DNA of 64,000 nt from Burkholderiaceae bacterium (GCA_016790575.1 JAEUOU010000010.1:248001-312000); one strand, 5' to 3'; shown: positions 51,332 to 62,328, counted from the first letter of the stretch. The notes: generated from the sequence alone by a model not told the origin. Numbers and translations: made by a program.

Positions 51332-52186
51332 ATGAAACCTGCTTCCCACTGCTTCACCCTTTCCCCGTCTGCTGCAAGCGTGGCCGGGCTGGTTCTTGCC
51401 GCATCCAGCGGTGCGGTGCTGGCGCAGGCGCCGGCGGGTCAGCCTTTGTGGGAAGTCGGGGGCTTTGCGCTCGGGGTATCCCAGCAGGCCTACCCGGGGT
51501 CGGACCAGCGTGTCAACCGTGCCCTGGCGCTGCCGTACTTTGTGTACCGGGGCGAGGTGTTGCGCGCCGATCGCGACACGGTGGGACTGCGGGCCTTCAA
51601 GACCAGGGATTTCGAGCTGGACGTGGGCTTTGCAGGTTCGTTTGGCAGCAACAGCGACCGCATCGATGCACGCCAGGGCATGAAGGACCTGGGAACACTG
51701 GTCGAGTTGGGGCCCCGCCTGAAATGGAACCTGGGTGCCGGACCTGCCGGCGGCAGCTTGCGGGCCGAATTGCCGCTCCGCGCGGTATTTGACATCAGCG
51801 ACAGCTTTGCGCACCGTGGCCTGTCGTTCGAACCTGAACTGGTGTATGACCGACGGTCGCAGGGGGGCTGGCGCTACAACGCGAGCATCGGCGCCATCGT
51901 GGCCGACCGCAAACTGGCCAGGACTTTCTATGAGGTTTCGGCGGCCGAGGCCACGCTGGCGCGCCCCGCCTACACTGCGCAAAGCGGTCTGGTGGGCTGG
52001 CGGTTGGCGACCTCGGTATCGCGCAGTCTCACGCCCGACTGGCGATTGTTCGGCTTTGCCCGCATCGACTCCGTCGCGGGCAGTGCCAACAAGAACAGCC
52101 CGCTGGTGCGCCAGACCACGGGCGCCACCATAGGAATCGGGGTCACGTACACCTGGATGCGGTCCAGCGAGCGGGCGCGGGACTGA
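51332..52186 (+). CDS. MipA/OmpV family outer-membrane protein
   Basis: From the ATG at 51332 the product has 284 residues. A signal peptide (cleavage after VLAQ) is followed by alternating beta strands ending with aromatic residues (GVTYTWMRSSERARD). WEVGGFALGVSQQAYPGSDQ is typical of MipA/OmpV. MipA scaffolds peptidoglycan enzymes in E. coli; OmpV-type proteins have other outer-membrane roles. The function here is open. Confidence 0.85.
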   Translation: MKPASHCFTLSPSAASVAGLVLAASSGAVLAQAPAGQPLWEVGGFALGVSQQAYPGSDQRVNRALALPYFVYRGEVLRADRDTVGLRAFKTRDFELDVGFAGSFGSNSDRIDARQGMKDLGTLVELGPRLKWNLGAGPAGGSLRAELPLRAVFDISDSFAHRGLSFEPELVYDRRSQGGWRYNASIGAIVADRKLARTFYEVSAAEATLARPAYTAQSGLVGWRLATSVSRSLTPDWRLFGFARIDSVAGSANKNSPLVRQTTGATIGIGVTYTWMRSSERARD

Positions 52187-52295
52187 GGCGCGCGGGCAAC
52201 CGCCAGGTGTTTCGGGGCGACAGAACCCGGCAGTGGCCGGCCAACAAAAAAGGACCTGGCATTTCTGCGAAGTCCTTGGATTGCCTGATGGAACG

Positions 52296-52370
52296 TGGTG
52301 GGTGATGCAGGGTTTGAACCTGCGACCCCTGCCGTGTGAAGGCAGTGCTCTACCGCTGAGCTAATCACCC
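52296..52370 (-). tRNA. tRNA-Val(CAC)
   Basis: On the minus strand the gene begins GGGTGATTAGCTCAGCGGTA, with acceptor stem GGGTGAT / ATCACCC and an encoded CCA. The anticodon stem is CTGCC / GGCAG around TTCACAC, giving anticodon CAC, which reads GTG valine codons. The T arm GCAGGTTCAAACCCTGC is canonical. About 75 nt including CCA. Confidence 0.95.
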
Positions 52371-52435
52371 GATCTGTGCCGCTTTGTGGGCGGCAACCGA
52401 CGAAAACCGAAATTATGCCAGAGAAACAGAGGGTT

Positions 52436-53146
52436 TCAGGCAGTGACGGCGCGCCAGACGGTTTTTCCGCCGCTGGCCTTGTCCAGCTCGGCAAGGACGC
52501 CTTCATGCGCCTGAACTTCCTGGTCGTTGGCCCTCAGCACCGGCAGGTCAAAGCGGCGCAGATCCACCGCCACAACGGCTCGAACATCGCCCTGTGCCGC
52601 CACATCGGCCTCGATCAGCAGGGCATCCTGGCCGCGCGTGAGGTTGATGTAGACCTCGGCCAGCAGTTCGGCATCGAGCAGGGCGCCGTGCAAGGTGCGA
52701 CCCGAGTTGTCGACGCCCAGGCGGGAGCACAGGGCGTCCAGGCTGTTGCGTTTGCCCGGAAACAGTTCCTTGGCCATGGCCAGTGTGTCGGTGACCTGCG
52801 CGACATGCCGTGAAAACGCCGCCCGCCCGGTCCGTTCCAGCTCCTTGTCGAGAAACGCCACATCGAAGGCGGCGTTGTGGATGATGATTTCGGCCCCCTC
52901 GACGTACCGCAGGATATCGTCTGCGACCTCCGCGAACTTGGGTTTGTCACGCAGAAATTCGTTGCTGATGCCGTGAACCTTGAGTGCCTCCTCGTGGCTG
53001 TCGCGCTCGGGGTTGAGGTAGAAGTGCAGGTTGTTGCCGGTCGGGCGCCGATTGACCAGTTCCACACAACCGATTTCGATGATGCGGTCGCCGCCCTCGG
53101 CCGACAGGCCGGTGGTTTCGGTATCCAGAACAATCTGTCGGGTCAT
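52436..53146 (-). CDS. dnaQ: DNA polymerase III epsilon subunit (proofreading exonuclease)
   Basis: From the ATG at 53146 the protein has 236 residues. The exonuclease motifs are QIVLDTETTGLSAEGGDRII (Exo I), IIHNAAFDVAFLDKELER (Exo II) and TLHGALLDAELLAEVYINL (Exo III). Epsilon removes mismatched bases during replication. It lies 18 bp after the ISC ferredoxin gene in the same direction, so it may be read through from the isc operon. Confidence 0.93.
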   Translation of the reverse strand: MTRQIVLDTETTGLSAEGGDRIIEIGCVELVNRRPTGNNLHFYLNPERDSHEEALKVHGISNEFLRDKPKFAEVADDILRYVEGAEIIIHNAAFDVAFLDKELERTGRAAFSRHVAQVTDTLAMAKELFPGKRNSLDALCSRLGVDNSGRTLHGALLDAELLAEVYINLTRGQDALLIEADVAAQGDVRAVVAVDLRRFDLPVLRANDQEVQAHEGVLAELDKASGGKTVWRAVTA

Positions 53147-53164
53147 GCGTGGCACCCCTGGGGC

Positions 53165-53503
53165 TCAATGATTTTCACGGGCATGGTTGATCGTGTACCG
53201 GGGGATCTCGACCACCAGATCCTGCCGGCCGACGATGGCCTGGCACGCCAGGCGCGACTGCGGCTCCAGGCCCCAGGCGCGGTCCAGCAGGTCGTCCTCG
53301 TCTTCCTCGGCCGGGTTCAGGCTGGCGTAACCCTCCCGCACAATGACATGACAGGTGGTGCAGGCGCAGCTCATGTCGCAGGCGTGCTCGATGGCAATGC
53401 CATTGTCGAGCAAGGCCTCACAGATCGACGTGCCTGTCGGCACGTTGAGGCTGGCGCCCTGGGGACAGAACTCGGTGTGGGCAAGGATCTTGATCACGGG
53501 CAT
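53165..53503 (-). CDS. fdx: ISC-type [2Fe-2S] ferredoxin
   Basis: The 112-residue protein carries cluster ligands C42, C48, C51 and C86 (EHACDMSCACTTCHV and RLACQAIVG), the adrenodoxin-like pattern. It supplies electrons for Fe-S cluster assembly on IscU. It is the last gene of the isc run, after hscA. Confidence 0.95.
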   Translation of the reverse strand: MPVIKILAHTEFCPQGASLNVPTGTSICEALLDNGIAIEHACDMSCACTTCHVIVREGYASLNPAEEDEDDLLDRAWGLEPQSRLACQAIVGRQDLVVEIPRYTINHARENH

Positions 53504-53517
53504 GGGCGGAGTGCCTC

Positions 53518-55377
53518 TCAGATGGTGTCAACCGCACGGCCAGCCAGCGCCTTGCGGATACCGTGGTTCATGCGTTCGGCGGCGAAGGCCTCGGTGCCTT
53601 TGGCCAGCGCGGTCGTCGCGGCCTCAATGACCTGGGCATCGGTGCTGGTCTCTGCCGTGTTGCGCAAGGTCTGCATCAGGGCGTCGATGGCGGCGCGGTC
53701 ATCGGCGTCGAGCAAATCGCCGTCCGCCTCCAGCGCGCTGCGGGTCGCCAGGAGCATCCGGTCGGCGTCAACCCGGGCTTCGGCCAGCGCTCGGGCGGCC
53801 ATGTCGGCCTCGGCGGTGGTGAAACTTTCCTGCAGCATGGTCGCGATCTGGTCGTCGGAAAGGCCGTAGGAGGGTTTGACGTCGATGTGTGCCTCGGCCC
53901 CACTGCCCTGCTCTTTCGCGCTGACGCTCAGCAGGCCATCGGCGTCCACGGTGAAGGTCACGCGGATACGCGCAGCGCCGGCCGCCATCGGCGGAATGCC
54001 GCGCAGCTCGAAGCGCGCCAGGCTGCGGCAGTCGGCCACCAGGTCGCGTTCACCCTGCACCACGTGCAGCGCCAGCGCGGTCTGGCCGTCCTTGTAGGTG
54101 GTGAAGTCCTGCGCCATGGCGGTGGGAATGGTCTGGTTGCGCGGCACGATGCGCTCCACCAGGCCGCCCATGGTTTCAATGCCCAGCGACAGGGGAATCA
54201 CGTCCAGCAGCAGCAGGTCGCCCGCGGCGTCGTTGCCGGCCAGCTGGTTGGCCTGGATGGCGGCGCCCAGCGCCACCACTTCGTCCGGGTTCAAGTTGTT
54301 CAGTGGCGCGCGGCCGAAAAAGTCGGCCACCGCCTGCTGGATCTGGGGCATCCGGGTCGAACCCCCGACCATCACCACCCCTTGTATGTCGTCGCGGGTC
54401 AGCCGGGCGTCACGCAGGGTTTTGCGCACCGCACCCATGCACCGGGTCGTCAGGTGGGCCGTTGCGGCCTCAAAATCGGACCGATTGAGCACTTTTTGGG
54501 CCATACCCAGCGTCAAAGGGACATCGAATGCTACTGATTCAGTAGTAGTCAAGGCCTCTTTGGCCGCCCGGGCCGCGGTTTTCAGGCGGGTTTTGTCGGT
54601 TGCCGACGAGGCTTCCAGCCCGGTCTGGGCCAGCAGCCAGTCGACGAGCGCACGGTCGTAGTCGTCGCCGCCGAGGGCCGAGTCCCCGCCCGTGGCGATG
54701 ACCTCGAACACGCCGCGTGTCAGGCGCAGGATGGAGATGTCGAAGGTGCCGCCGCCCAGGTCGAACACGGCGTAGATGCCCTCGCTGGCGTTGTCCAGCC
54801 CGTAGGCAATGGCGGCGGCGGTGGGTTCGTTGATCAGGCGCAGCACGTTCAGGCCGGCCAGTTGGGCGGCGTCCTTGGTGGCCTGGCGCTGGGCATCGTC
54901 GAAGTAGGCCGGTACGGTAATGACCGCGCCGTACAGATCGTCGTTGAAGGTGTCCTCGGCCCGGTAGCGCAGGGTGGCGAGAATTTCCGCGCTGATTTCC
55001 ACCGGCGATTTCGGGCCCGCGACGGTCTCCAGCACCACCATCCCCGGCTGGTCGACAAATCGGTACGGCAGTTTGTCGCGCCCGGGGATGTCGGCCAGTC
55101 CGCGGCCCATGAAGCGTTTGACGGACGCGATGGTGTTTTCCGGGTCGGCCGCCGCGTTGTCCTGGGCCTCAAGCCCGATCTGGCGCCCTCCCCCCACCAG
55201 ATACCGCACGACAGACGGCAGGATCACCCGCCCGGCGGCATCCGGCAGGCATTCTGCCGTGCCGTGGCGCACCGCCGCGACCAGGGAATGGGTGGTGCCC
55301 AGATCAATGCCCACCGCAATTCGTCGCTGGTGAGGATCGGGAGATTGGCCGGGTTCGGAAATCTGCAGAAGCGCCAT
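53518..55377 (-). CDS. hscA: Fe-S assembly Hsp70 chaperone HscA
   Basis: The 619-residue Hsp70 homologue has [18 protein letters not shown], the phosphate motif [19 protein letters not shown] and the substrate-domain region [17 protein letters not shown]. With HscB it promotes cluster transfer from IscU. A dispersed repeat (54501-54550) lies inside the ATPase-domain coding part, antisense to the gene, and encodes [19 protein letters not shown] without breaking the frame. Confidence 0.95.
   Translation of the reverse strand: MALLQISEPGQSPDPHQRRIAVGIDLGTTHSLVAAVRHGTAECLPDAAGRVILPSVVRYLVGGGRQIGLEAQDNAAADPENTIASVKRFMGRGLADIPGRDKLPYRFVDQPGMVVLETVAGPKSPVEISAEILATLRYRAEDTFNDDLYGAVITVPAYFDDAQRQATKDAAQLAGLNVLRLINEPTAAAIAYGLDNASEGIYAVFDLGGGTFDISILRLTRGVFEVIATGGDSALGGDDYDRALVDWLLAQTGLEASSATDKTRLKTAARAAKEALTTTESVAFDVPLTLGMAQKVLNRSDFEAATAHLTTRCMGAVRKTLRDARLTRDDIQGVVMVGGSTRMPQIQQAVADFFGRAPLNNLNPDEVVALGAAIQANQLAGNDAAGDLLLLDVIPLSLGIETMGGLVERIVPRNQTIPTAMAQDFTTYKDGQTALALHVVQGERDLVADCRSLARFELRGIPPMAAGAARIRVTFTVDADGLLSVSAKEQGSGAEAHIDVKPSYGLSDDQIATMLQESFTTAEADMAARALAEARVDADRMLLATRSALEADGDLLDADDRAAIDALMQTLRNTAETSTDAQVIEAATTALAKGTEAFAAERMNHGIRKALAGRAVDTI
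54501..54550 (+). repeat. Dispersed repeat, copy 13, inside hscA
   Basis: Plus strand ACCCAGCGTCAAAGGGACAT, then CGAATGCTACTGATTCAGTA. The gene is on the opposite strand. The frame stays open across the insert. Confidence 0.75.
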
Positions 55378-55412
55378 GGGATTTTGTTCTTGTTGTCGCG
55401 ATGTCGAACCGC

Positions 55413-55973
55413 TTATTGTCCCTGCTTGGCTGAAAGCGCCGTCGCGGGGGGTGGCGTGTCCTGCAGGGCGTCCAGTCGGGCATCGACTTCCACAGCGAAG
55501 CGCTCGATGAACATGAGTGCACGCACCTGCGAGACGGCGCCGGCGTAGTCGCCGGCGCCGTCGATCAGGCGCTCGCAGGACTGCAGCGCTTCACGGCGGG
55601 CGCGGGACACAGCCGCGGCGAGGTCGTCAAGTTCACTGATCGCCCGGGCGTCTTCGAGGGCTTCGCGCCACGCCATCTGTTGCATCAGAAACGCGGGGGG
55701 CATGGCGGTATTGCTTTCCGCCTGGACCGGCGCGCCATGCAATTCACACAGGTAAGCGGCGCGGCGCAGCGGGTCTTTCAGCCGCTGCCAGGCTTCGTTG
55801 ATGCGAACCGACCACTGCAAGGCCACGCGCTGCGCTGCCGCACCCTGGGCAGAAAATCGGTCAGGGTGCGCCTCGCGTTGCAGTTCTTTCCAGCGTGACT
55901 CCAGTACCGCCCGCTCCTGTGCGAATCGGCGGGGCACACCAAACAGCTCGAAATCGTCGGTTTGCAGGTTCAT
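55413..55973 (-). CDS. hscB: Fe-S assembly co-chaperone HscB
   Basis: The 186-residue J-protein has the HPD motif at 36-38 ([14 protein letters not shown]) in the N-terminal J domain. A C-terminal helical domain binds IscU. The length is slightly over the E. coli protein (171). It lies between iscA and hscA. Confidence 0.93.
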   Translation of the reverse strand: MNLQTDDFELFGVPRRFAQERAVLESRWKELQREAHPDRFSAQGAAAQRVALQWSVRINEAWQRLKDPLRRAAYLCELHGAPVQAESNTAMPPAFLMQQMAWREALEDARAISELDDLAAAVSRARREALQSCERLIDGAGDYAGAVSQVRALMFIERFAVEVDARLDALQDTPPPATALSAKQGQ

Positions 55974-56027
55974 GTCGAAGAAAACCGCCGCCGCGTTCGG
56001 CCAGCGGCGATGCCGTGCTACGCCGCG

Positions 56028-56351
56028 TCAGACCCGAAAACTTTCGCCGCAACCACAGCGATCGCGCTCTTTCGGATTGTTGAACCGGAATCCCTCGTTC
56101 AGACCTTCCCGGACAAAGTCCAGTTCGGTTCCATCCAGGTAGGCCATGCTCTTGGGATCAATCAGAACCTTGACACCGTGGCCCTCGAATACCTGGTCTT
56201 CCGGTGCGATTTCATCCACATATTCGAGTTTGTAAGCCAGACCGGAACAACCGGTGGTCTTGACGCCCAGTCGCACACCCACGCCTTTGCCCCGGCGGCT
56301 CAGGTACTTGGTCACATGCCGTGCGGCGGCCTCGGTCAGGGTAACAGCCAT
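56028..56351 (-). CDS. iscA: Iron-sulfur cluster assembly protein IscA
   Basis: From the ATG at 56351 the protein has 107 residues with the cluster ligands C35, C99 and C101 ([15 protein letters not shown] and CGCGESFRV). It is an A-type carrier for Fe or Fe-S clusters. A longer in-frame opening starts in iscU and is rejected. Confidence 0.95.
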   Translation of the reverse strand: MAVTLTEAAARHVTKYLSRRGKGVGVRLGVKTTGCSGLAYKLEYVDEIAPEDQVFEGHGVKVLIDPKSMAYLDGTELDFVREGLNEGFRFNNPKERDRCGCGESFRV

Positions 56352-56364
56352 GGTGAATTCCGGA

Positions 56365-56751
56365 TCAGTTGGCGTGCTTTTTCTTGTAGTCGTCGACTGC
56401 CGCCTTGATGGCGTCCTCAGCCAGGATCGAGCAGTGGATCTTGACCGGCGGCAGCGCCAGCTCTTCGGCAATCTGGCTGTTCTTGAGCGCGGCGGCTTCG
56501 TCCAGCGTCTTGCCCTTGACCCATTCGGTCACCAGCGAACTGGACGCGATGGCGGAGCCGCAGCCGTAGGTCTTGAAGCGTGCGTCCTCGATGACGCCGG
56601 TGCTCGGATTGACCTTGATCTGGAGCTTCATCACATCACCGCAGGCGGGCGCGCCCACCATGCCGGTGCCAACGGACTCGTCGCCCTTGTCAAAGGAGCC
56701 GACGTTGCGGGGGTTTTCGTAGTGGTCAACGACTTTTTCGGAATAGGCCAT
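56365..56751 (-). CDS. iscU: Iron-sulfur cluster scaffold IscU
   Basis: The 128-residue scaffold has cluster ligands C37, C64 and C107 in [20 protein letters not shown] and [10 protein letters not shown]. The LPPVK motif, bound by HscA, is intact. It accepts sulfur from IscS. Confidence 0.96.
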   Translation of the reverse strand: MAYSEKVVDHYENPRNVGSFDKGDESVGTGMVGAPACGDVMKLQIKVNPSTGVIEDARFKTYGCGSAIASSSLVTEWVKGKTLDEAAALKNSQIAEELALPPVKIHCSILAEDAIKAAVDDYKKKHAN

Positions 56752-56787
56752 TTCGGGTTCCTCGTGTGCTCGGGTCTCGGGGCGGCG

Positions 56788-58008
56788 TCAGTGCGCCGCC
56801 CACTGGATCGTGGACAGGTCCACACCGTCCTGGTACATCTCCCACAGCGGGCTGAGCTCGCGCAGCTTGGCCACGTTGCGGCGGATGGTGTCGACGGCGT
56901 AGTCGATTTCTTCTTCGGTGGTCCAGCGGCCGATGGTCATGCGCAGGCTGCTGTGCGCAAGCTCGTCGCTGCGGCCCAGGGCCCGCAGCACGTAGCTGGG
57001 CTCCAGGCTGGCCGAGGTGCAGGCCGAGCCGGACGACACCGCCAGCCCCTTGATGCCCATGATGAGCGATTCGCCTTCGACGAAGTTGAAACTCATGTTG
57101 ATGTTCTGCGGCACCCGCTGCGTCGGGTGGCCGTTCAGGAAGACCTGGTCGATGTCCTTGAGGCCGTCGATCAGACGCTGGTGCAAGGCCCGGGCCTTGG
57201 TGTTGTCGCGCTCCATTTCAAGGCGCGCCAGGCGGAACGCTTCGCCCATGCCCACGCACTGGTGCGTCGGCAAGGTGCCCGAGCGCATGCCGCGTTCGTG
57301 CCCGCCGCCGTGCATCTGCGCTTCCAGCCGCACACGCGGCTTGCGGCGCACATACAGCGCACCAATGCCCTTGGGGCCGTAGGTCTTGTGCGAGGCCAGG
57401 CTCATCAGGTCCACCGGCAGGGTTTTCAGGTCGATGGCGATCTTGCCGGTGGCCTGCGCGGCATCGACATGGAACAGCACGCCCTTTTCACGGCAGATCG
57501 TGCCCAGCGCGACCATGTCCTGGATCACGCCGATTTCATTGTTGACCGCCATGACACTGGCCAGGATGGTGTCGGGACGGATCGCGGCCCGGAAGGTGTC
57601 CAGGTTCAGCAGACCGTCGTCCTGAACATCCAGGTAGGTGACGTCAAAGCCCTGGCGTTCCAGCTCACGCATGGTGTCCAGCACGGCCTTGTGTTCGGTT
57701 TTCACCGTGATCAGGTGTTTGCCCTTGCCCTGGTAAAAATGGGCGGCGCCCTTGAGCGCCAGGTTGTTCGACTCGGTGGCGCCAGAGGTCCAGACAATCT
57801 CGCGCGGGTCGGCACCGATCAGTTCCGCCACCTGTTCGCGGGCGGTTTCCACCGCTTTTTCGGCCTCCCAGCCCCAGGCGTGGCTGCGCGAGGCCGGGTT
57901 GCCGAAATGTTCGCGCAACCACGGGATCATGGCGTCAACCACGCGCGGATCGCAGGGCGTGGTGGCGCCATAGTCCATGTAAATGGGGAAATGGGGTGTC
58001 TGGCTCAT
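56788..58008 (-). CDS. iscS: Cysteine desulfurase IscS
   Basis: The 406-residue PLP enzyme has [20 protein letters not shown], the PLP lysine in [17 protein letters not shown] and the catalytic Cys in [17 protein letters not shown]. It takes sulfur from cysteine for Fe-S clusters and tRNA thiolation. It follows iscR in the leftward operon. Confidence 0.96.
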   Translation of the reverse strand: MSQTPHFPIYMDYGATTPCDPRVVDAMIPWLREHFGNPASRSHAWGWEAEKAVETAREQVAELIGADPREIVWTSGATESNNLALKGAAHFYQGKGKHLITVKTEHKAVLDTMRELERQGFDVTYLDVQDDGLLNLDTFRAAIRPDTILASVMAVNNEIGVIQDMVALGTICREKGVLFHVDAAQATGKIAIDLKTLPVDLMSLASHKTYGPKGIGALYVRRKPRVRLEAQMHGGGHERGMRSGTLPTHQCVGMGEAFRLARLEMERDNTKARALHQRLIDGLKDIDQVFLNGHPTQRVPQNINMSFNFVEGESLIMGIKGLAVSSGSACTSASLEPSYVLRALGRSDELAHSSLRMTIGRWTTEEEIDYAVDTIRRNVAKLRELSPLWEMYQDGVDLSTIQWAAH

Positions 58009-58087
58009 GGTTGCATGCTTCTGTTGGGTTCAGGCAAACGGCACAAAACGCGGCCCGGGCGCCGAAAGCGACCGCCGGGCAGCAAAC

Positions 58088-58624
58088 TCAGGATTTCGCG
58101 AACACGTTGCCAAGGGCAAAGACCGAATTCGGGGCGTTGACCCGGATGGGCTTGACCACCGGAACACTGGAAATCGCCCGCTTGACTGCCGTTTTTTCTT
58201 CCACACGGACGCCTTTGGCCAGCTGGTCATCCACCAGCTTTTGCAAAGACACGGAGTCGAGGTATTCGACCATCCGCTCGTTCAGCGACGCCCACAGCTC
58301 ATGGGTCATACAACGGCCACCGTCGCCCTGGCAGTTTTCCTTGCCGCCGCAGTGGGTCGCATCGATGGGCTCATCCACCGAGACGATGATGTCGGCAACA
58401 GAAATCTCGGCCGCTTTGCGGCCCAGGGTGTACCCGCCGCCCGGACCGCGGGTGGACTCGACCAGCTCGTGGCGGCGAAGCTTGCCGAAGAGCTGCTCAA
58501 GATACGACAGGGAAATTTGCTGACGCTGGCTGATCGCAGCAAGGGTGACCGGGCCGGCGCTTTGCCGCAGCGCCAGATCGATCATCGCGGTGACGGCAAA
58601 CCGGCCTTTGGTGGTGAGACGCAT
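58088..58624 (-). CDS. iscR: Fe-S cluster regulator IscR
   Basis: The 178-residue Rrf2-family regulator has the helix-turn-helix SQRQQISLSYLEQLFGKLRR and the cluster ligands C92, C98 and C105 with H107 (HCGGKENCQGDGGRCMTH). With a [2Fe-2S] cluster it represses its own operon. An IscR-like site overlaps the promoter upstream. Confidence 0.95.
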   Translation of the reverse strand: MRLTTKGRFAVTAMIDLALRQSAGPVTLAAISQRQQISLSYLEQLFGKLRRHELVESTRGPGGGYTLGRKAAEISVADIIVSVDEPIDATHCGGKENCQGDGGRCMTHELWASLNERMVEYLDSVSLQKLVDDQLAKGVRVEEKTAVKRAISSVPVVKPIRVNAPNSVFALGNVFAKS

Positions 58625-58723
58625 GGCTAACTCCTGATTGGGACTCGCTAAGCCTGGACAGATCGGACGGACACGCCGCCGGGAGATTGCCGGTTGGGGA
58701 TTTCGCGAGGCGCCACCCTTTTT

Positions 58724-58771
58724 CCGAGCAATTAACTCGACTATACCAGAATTCCGAATGAATTGCTCGGG
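58724..58771 (-). promoter_or_regulatory. iscR promoter with IscR type-1-like site and a paired half-site
   Basis: On the minus strand ATAGTCGAGTTAATTGCTCGG matches about 18 of 25 positions of the type 1 IscR consensus as I recall it, overlapping a TATAGT -10 box (58740-58745). A second copy of its CCGAGCAATT part lies inverted at 58756-58771. Two operators around the -10 box would fit tight autorepression. Confidence 0.5.
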
Positions 58772-58840
58772 TAAAAGACTGAGCAGTTCATTTCGCGCCC
58801 AAACGGTTCCTCAACCCAGGCGTTTCGCGTGTCGATCGGT

Positions 58841-60943
58841 TCAGACGGCAGGCAGATCACGGCCCTCGGCGCCGAATGCGAGCTGGCGCAAATGCGCCAA
58901 CTGGTCGCGTACGGCCGCGGCCTTTTCGAACTCCAGATCCCGGGCAAACGCCAGCATCTGCTTCTCCAGGCGTTTGATTTCGCGGGCGATTTCCTTCTCG
59001 CTCATGTCTTCGACACGCGCCCGCTCCAGCGCCGCCTGTTCCTGCCGGGCGGCTTCCTTCCCCGCCTTTTGGCTGTAAACACCGTCAATCAGGTCGCGCA
59101 CCTGTTTGACGATGCTGCGCGGGGTCACGCCATGGGCTTCATTGAACGCCAGTTGCCGGGCCCGTCGGCGCTCCGTTTCGCCGATGGCCTTCTTCATGGA
59201 ATCGGTCATCCGATCGGCATAAAGAATGGCCGTTCCGTTCAGATTGCGCGCCGCCCGGCCGATGGTCTGGATCAGGCTGCGCTCCGCGCGCAAAAAGCCC
59301 TCCTTGTCCGCGTCCAGGATGGCAACCAGCGAAACCTCCGGAATGTCCAGCCCCTCACGCAGCAGGTTGATGCCGACCAACACATCGAAAGTCCCCAGCC
59401 GCAGGTCACGGATGATTTCCACACGTTCCACCGTATCGATGTCCGAGTGCAGGTAGCGCACACGCACACCGTTCTCGGCCAGATAGTCGGTCAACTGCTC
59501 GGCCATACGCTTGGTCAGAGTCGTGATCAGCACCCGCTCCTGCCGCTCGACCCGATTGCGGATTTCCTGCAGCACATCGTCGACCTGGTGGATGGCGGGG
59601 CGCACCTCTACTGCCGGATCCACCAGGCCGGTCGGTCGAACCACCTGCTCGACGACCTGGCCGGCATGCTGCTTTTCATAGTCGGCGGGTGTTGCCGAGA
59701 CAAATATGCACTGGCGCATGCGCCGCTCGAATTCCTCGAATTTCAGCGGCCGGTTGTCCAGCGCGCTGGGCAAGCGAAAGCCGTATTCGACCAGCGTGGT
59801 CTTGCGCGAGCGGTCGCCGTTGTACATGGCGTTGAGCTGCCCGATCATCTGGTGGCTTTCGTCCAGGAACATGATCGCGTCCGCAGGCAGGTAGTCGGTC
59901 AAGGTCGCGGGCGGCTCACCCGGTGCCGCCCCGGACAGGTGGCGGGTGTAATTCTCGATGCCCTTGCAATGGCCCAGTTCACTGAGCATTTCCAGATCGA
60001 ACCGGGTGCGTTGCTCCAGCCGCTGCGCTTCGACCAGTTTGCCCGCGCCGACCAGTTCTTTCAGGCGCTGGTCCAGTTCGATCTTGATGGTCTCCACCGC
60101 CGCCAGTACCTTGTCGCGGGGCGTTACATAGTGGCTGGACGGATAAACGGTAAAACGCGCCAGAGTCTGGCGGATGCGGCCGGTCAGCGGATCGAAAAGT
60201 TGCAGACTGTCCACCTCCTCGTCAAACAGGTCGATACGCAGGGCCAGCTCGGAATGCTCGGCCGGAAACACGTCGATGGTGTCGCCCCGCACCCGGAAAC
60301 GCCCGCGGGCGAAATCCTGATCGTTGCGCTGGTACTGCATGCGAATCAGCTGGGCAATGATGTCGCGCTGACCGATGCGATCACCTTTGCGAATGGTCAT
60401 GATCATCCGGTGGTAACTCTCGGGCTCACCGATGCCGTAAATGGCCGACACCGTCGCGACGATCACCACATCCCGCCGTTCCATGATGCTTTTGGTGCAG
60501 GACAGGCGCATCTGCTCGATGTGCTCATTGATTGCGCTGTCCTTTTCAATGAACAGGTCGCGCTGGGGCACATAGGCTTCGGGCTGGTAATAGTCGTAAT
60601 AACTGACGAAATACTCCACCGCGTTCTTCGGGAAAAACTCGCGGAACTCGCTGTACAGCTGCGCGGCCAGGGTTTTGTTGGGCGCGAACACGATGGCCGG
60701 GCGGCCCAGGCGCGCGATGACGTTGGCCATCGTGAAAGTTTTTCCGGACCCGGTGACCCCCAGAAGGGTCTGGAACACTTCGCCGTCGCGCACACCTTCG
60801 ACCAGTTTGGCGATCGCACCGGGTTGATCGCCGGCAGGCGGATACGGCTGAAACAGCGCGAATGGCGAGTCGGGAAAATGGATGAACTGGCCTGATGCCG
60901 GTGTTTCGCGGGTGTCCGGATCGACAGCGGGAATAGGAAGCAT
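58841..60943 (-). CDS. uvrB: UvrABC system protein B
   Basis: From the ATG at 60943 the protein has 700 residues. Helicase motifs include [20 protein letters not shown] (Walker A), the beta-hairpin region [36 protein letters not shown] and the C-terminal UVR domain [20 protein letters not shown]. It verifies lesions in nucleotide excision repair. A 31-residue upstream extension lacks similarity. Confidence 0.96.
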   Translation of the reverse strand: MLPIPAVDPDTRETPASGQFIHFPDSPFALFQPYPPAGDQPGAIAKLVEGVRDGEVFQTLLGVTGSGKTFTMANVIARLGRPAIVFAPNKTLAAQLYSEFREFFPKNAVEYFVSYYDYYQPEAYVPQRDLFIEKDSAINEHIEQMRLSCTKSIMERRDVVIVATVSAIYGIGEPESYHRMIMTIRKGDRIGQRDIIAQLIRMQYQRNDQDFARGRFRVRGDTIDVFPAEHSELALRIDLFDEEVDSLQLFDPLTGRIRQTLARFTVYPSSHYVTPRDKVLAAVETIKIELDQRLKELVGAGKLVEAQRLEQRTRFDLEMLSELGHCKGIENYTRHLSGAAPGEPPATLTDYLPADAIMFLDESHQMIGQLNAMYNGDRSRKTTLVEYGFRLPSALDNRPLKFEEFERRMRQCIFVSATPADYEKQHAGQVVEQVVRPTGLVDPAVEVRPAIHQVDDVLQEIRNRVERQERVLITTLTKRMAEQLTDYLAENGVRVRYLHSDIDTVERVEIIRDLRLGTFDVLVGINLLREGLDIPEVSLVAILDADKEGFLRAERSLIQTIGRAARNLNGTAILYADRMTDSMKKAIGETERRRARQLAFNEAHGVTPRSIVKQVRDLIDGVYSQKAGKEAARQEQAALERARVEDMSEKEIAREIKRLEKQMLAFARDLEFEKAAAVRDQLAHLRQLAFGAEGRDLPAV

Positions 60944-61053
60944 GGAGTCAGCCCTGCGGCCGCCGACGCGGCCCGTTAAAATTGCGGGTTTTCCGCAAAG
61001 CCTAACGCAGCCGGGCCGACCCTGCCACACACCCATTCATCCAAGGACCTTTC

Positions 61054-62262
61054 ATGTCTCTGTTTTCTGCCGTCGAAATGGCCCCCCGCGACCCGATTCT
61101 GGGTCTGAACGAGCAATTCGCCGCCGACACCAACCCCAACAAGGTCAACCTCGGCGTGGGGGTGTATTTCGACGACAACGGCAAACTGCCCCTGCTGCAA
61201 TGTGTGCAGGCGGCGGAAAAGGCCATGATGGACAAACCCGCTGCGCGCGGCTATCTGCCGATCGACGGCATCGCGGCCTATGACAGCGCGGTCAAGGGGC
61301 TGGTGTTCGGCGCGGAATCGGACGTGGTCAAAAGCGGCCGCGTGGCCACCGTGCAGGCCATCGGCGGCACCGGCGGCCTGAAGATCGGTGCCGATTTCCT
61401 GAAAAAGGTCAGCCCCAACGCCACGGTGCTGATCTCCGACCCCAGCTGGGAAAACCACCGCGCCCTGTTCACCAACGCCGGCTTCGCGGTCGACACCTAC
61501 CCCTACTTCGACCAGAGCGCCAACGGCGGCCTGGGCGGCATCAACTTCGACGGCATGCTGGCCGCGCTGAATGCGGCCGCCGAGGGCACCATCGTGCTGC
61601 TGCACGCCTGCTGCCACAACCCCACCGGCTACGACATCACCCCCGCGCAGTGGGATCAGGTGATTGCCGCCGTGAAGGCCCGCAACCTCACCGCCTTCCT
61701 GGACATGGCCTATCAGGGCTTCGGCTACGGCATCGCCGAAGATGGCGCCGTGATCGGCAAGTTCGTGGCGGCGGGCCTGAACATCTTTGTGTCCACCAGC
61801 TTCTCAAAGAGTTTCAGCCTGTACGGCGAGCGTGTCGGCGCCCTGAGTGTCGTGGGCAGCAGCAAGGAAGAAACCGATCGTGTGCTCTCCCAGCTGAAGA
61901 TCGCCATCCGCACCAACTACTCCAACCCGCCCACCCATGGCGGCGCCATCGTGGCCGCGGTGCTGAACAACCCCGAGCTGCGCGCCCAGTGGGAAGGTGA
62001 ACTGGCCGAAATGCGCGTGCGCATCAAGGCCATGCGCCAGAAGCTGGTGGACGGCCTCAAGGCAGCCGGCGTGAGCAAGGACATGTCCTTCATCACCACC
62101 CAGATCGGCATGTTCAGCTATTCGGGCCTGTCCAAGGACCAGATGGTGCGCCTGCGCAACGAGTTCGGTGTGTATGGCACCGACACCGGCCGCATGTGTG
62201 TGGCGGCGCTGAACAGCAAGAACATCGACTACGTCTGCCAGGCTGTCGCCAAGGTGATCTGA
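61054..62262 (+). CDS. tyrB: Aromatic-amino-acid / aspartate aminotransferase (class I)
   Basis: The 402-residue enzyme starts MSLFSAVEMAPRDPILGLNE, with NKVNLGVGVYFDDNGKLPLL and the PLP lysine in STSFSKSFSLYGERVGALSV. It belongs to the AspC/TyrB type and transaminates aspartate or aromatic amino acids. Which substrate dominates cannot be read from sequence. It is divergent from uvrB, with 110 bp between the starts. Confidence 0.88.
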   Translation: MSLFSAVEMAPRDPILGLNEQFAADTNPNKVNLGVGVYFDDNGKLPLLQCVQAAEKAMMDKPAARGYLPIDGIAAYDSAVKGLVFGAESDVVKSGRVATVQAIGGTGGLKIGADFLKKVSPNATVLISDPSWENHRALFTNAGFAVDTYPYFDQSANGGLGGINFDGMLAALNAAAEGTIVLLHACCHNPTGYDITPAQWDQVIAAVKARNLTAFLDMAYQGFGYGIAEDGAVIGKFVAAGLNIFVSTSFSKSFSLYGERVGALSVVGSSKEETDRVLSQLKIAIRTNYSNPPTHGGAIVAAVLNNPELRAQWEGELAEMRVRIKAMRQKLVDGLKAAGVSKDMSFITTQIGMFSYSGLSKDQMVRLRNEFGVYGTDTGRMCVAALNSKNIDYVCQAVAKVI

Positions 62263-62328
62263 CCGCCAGGTAAAGGCTGGCGGCACCCGCCAGGTGCCGT
62301 CTTCCACCGATTGATGAAGAAATCGCCC

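Noticed and set aside
52190-52436. Additional tRNA or attachment site next to tRNA-Val
   Set aside because: Only one tRNA is present. No repeat of its 3' end was seen nearby that would mark an integrated element.
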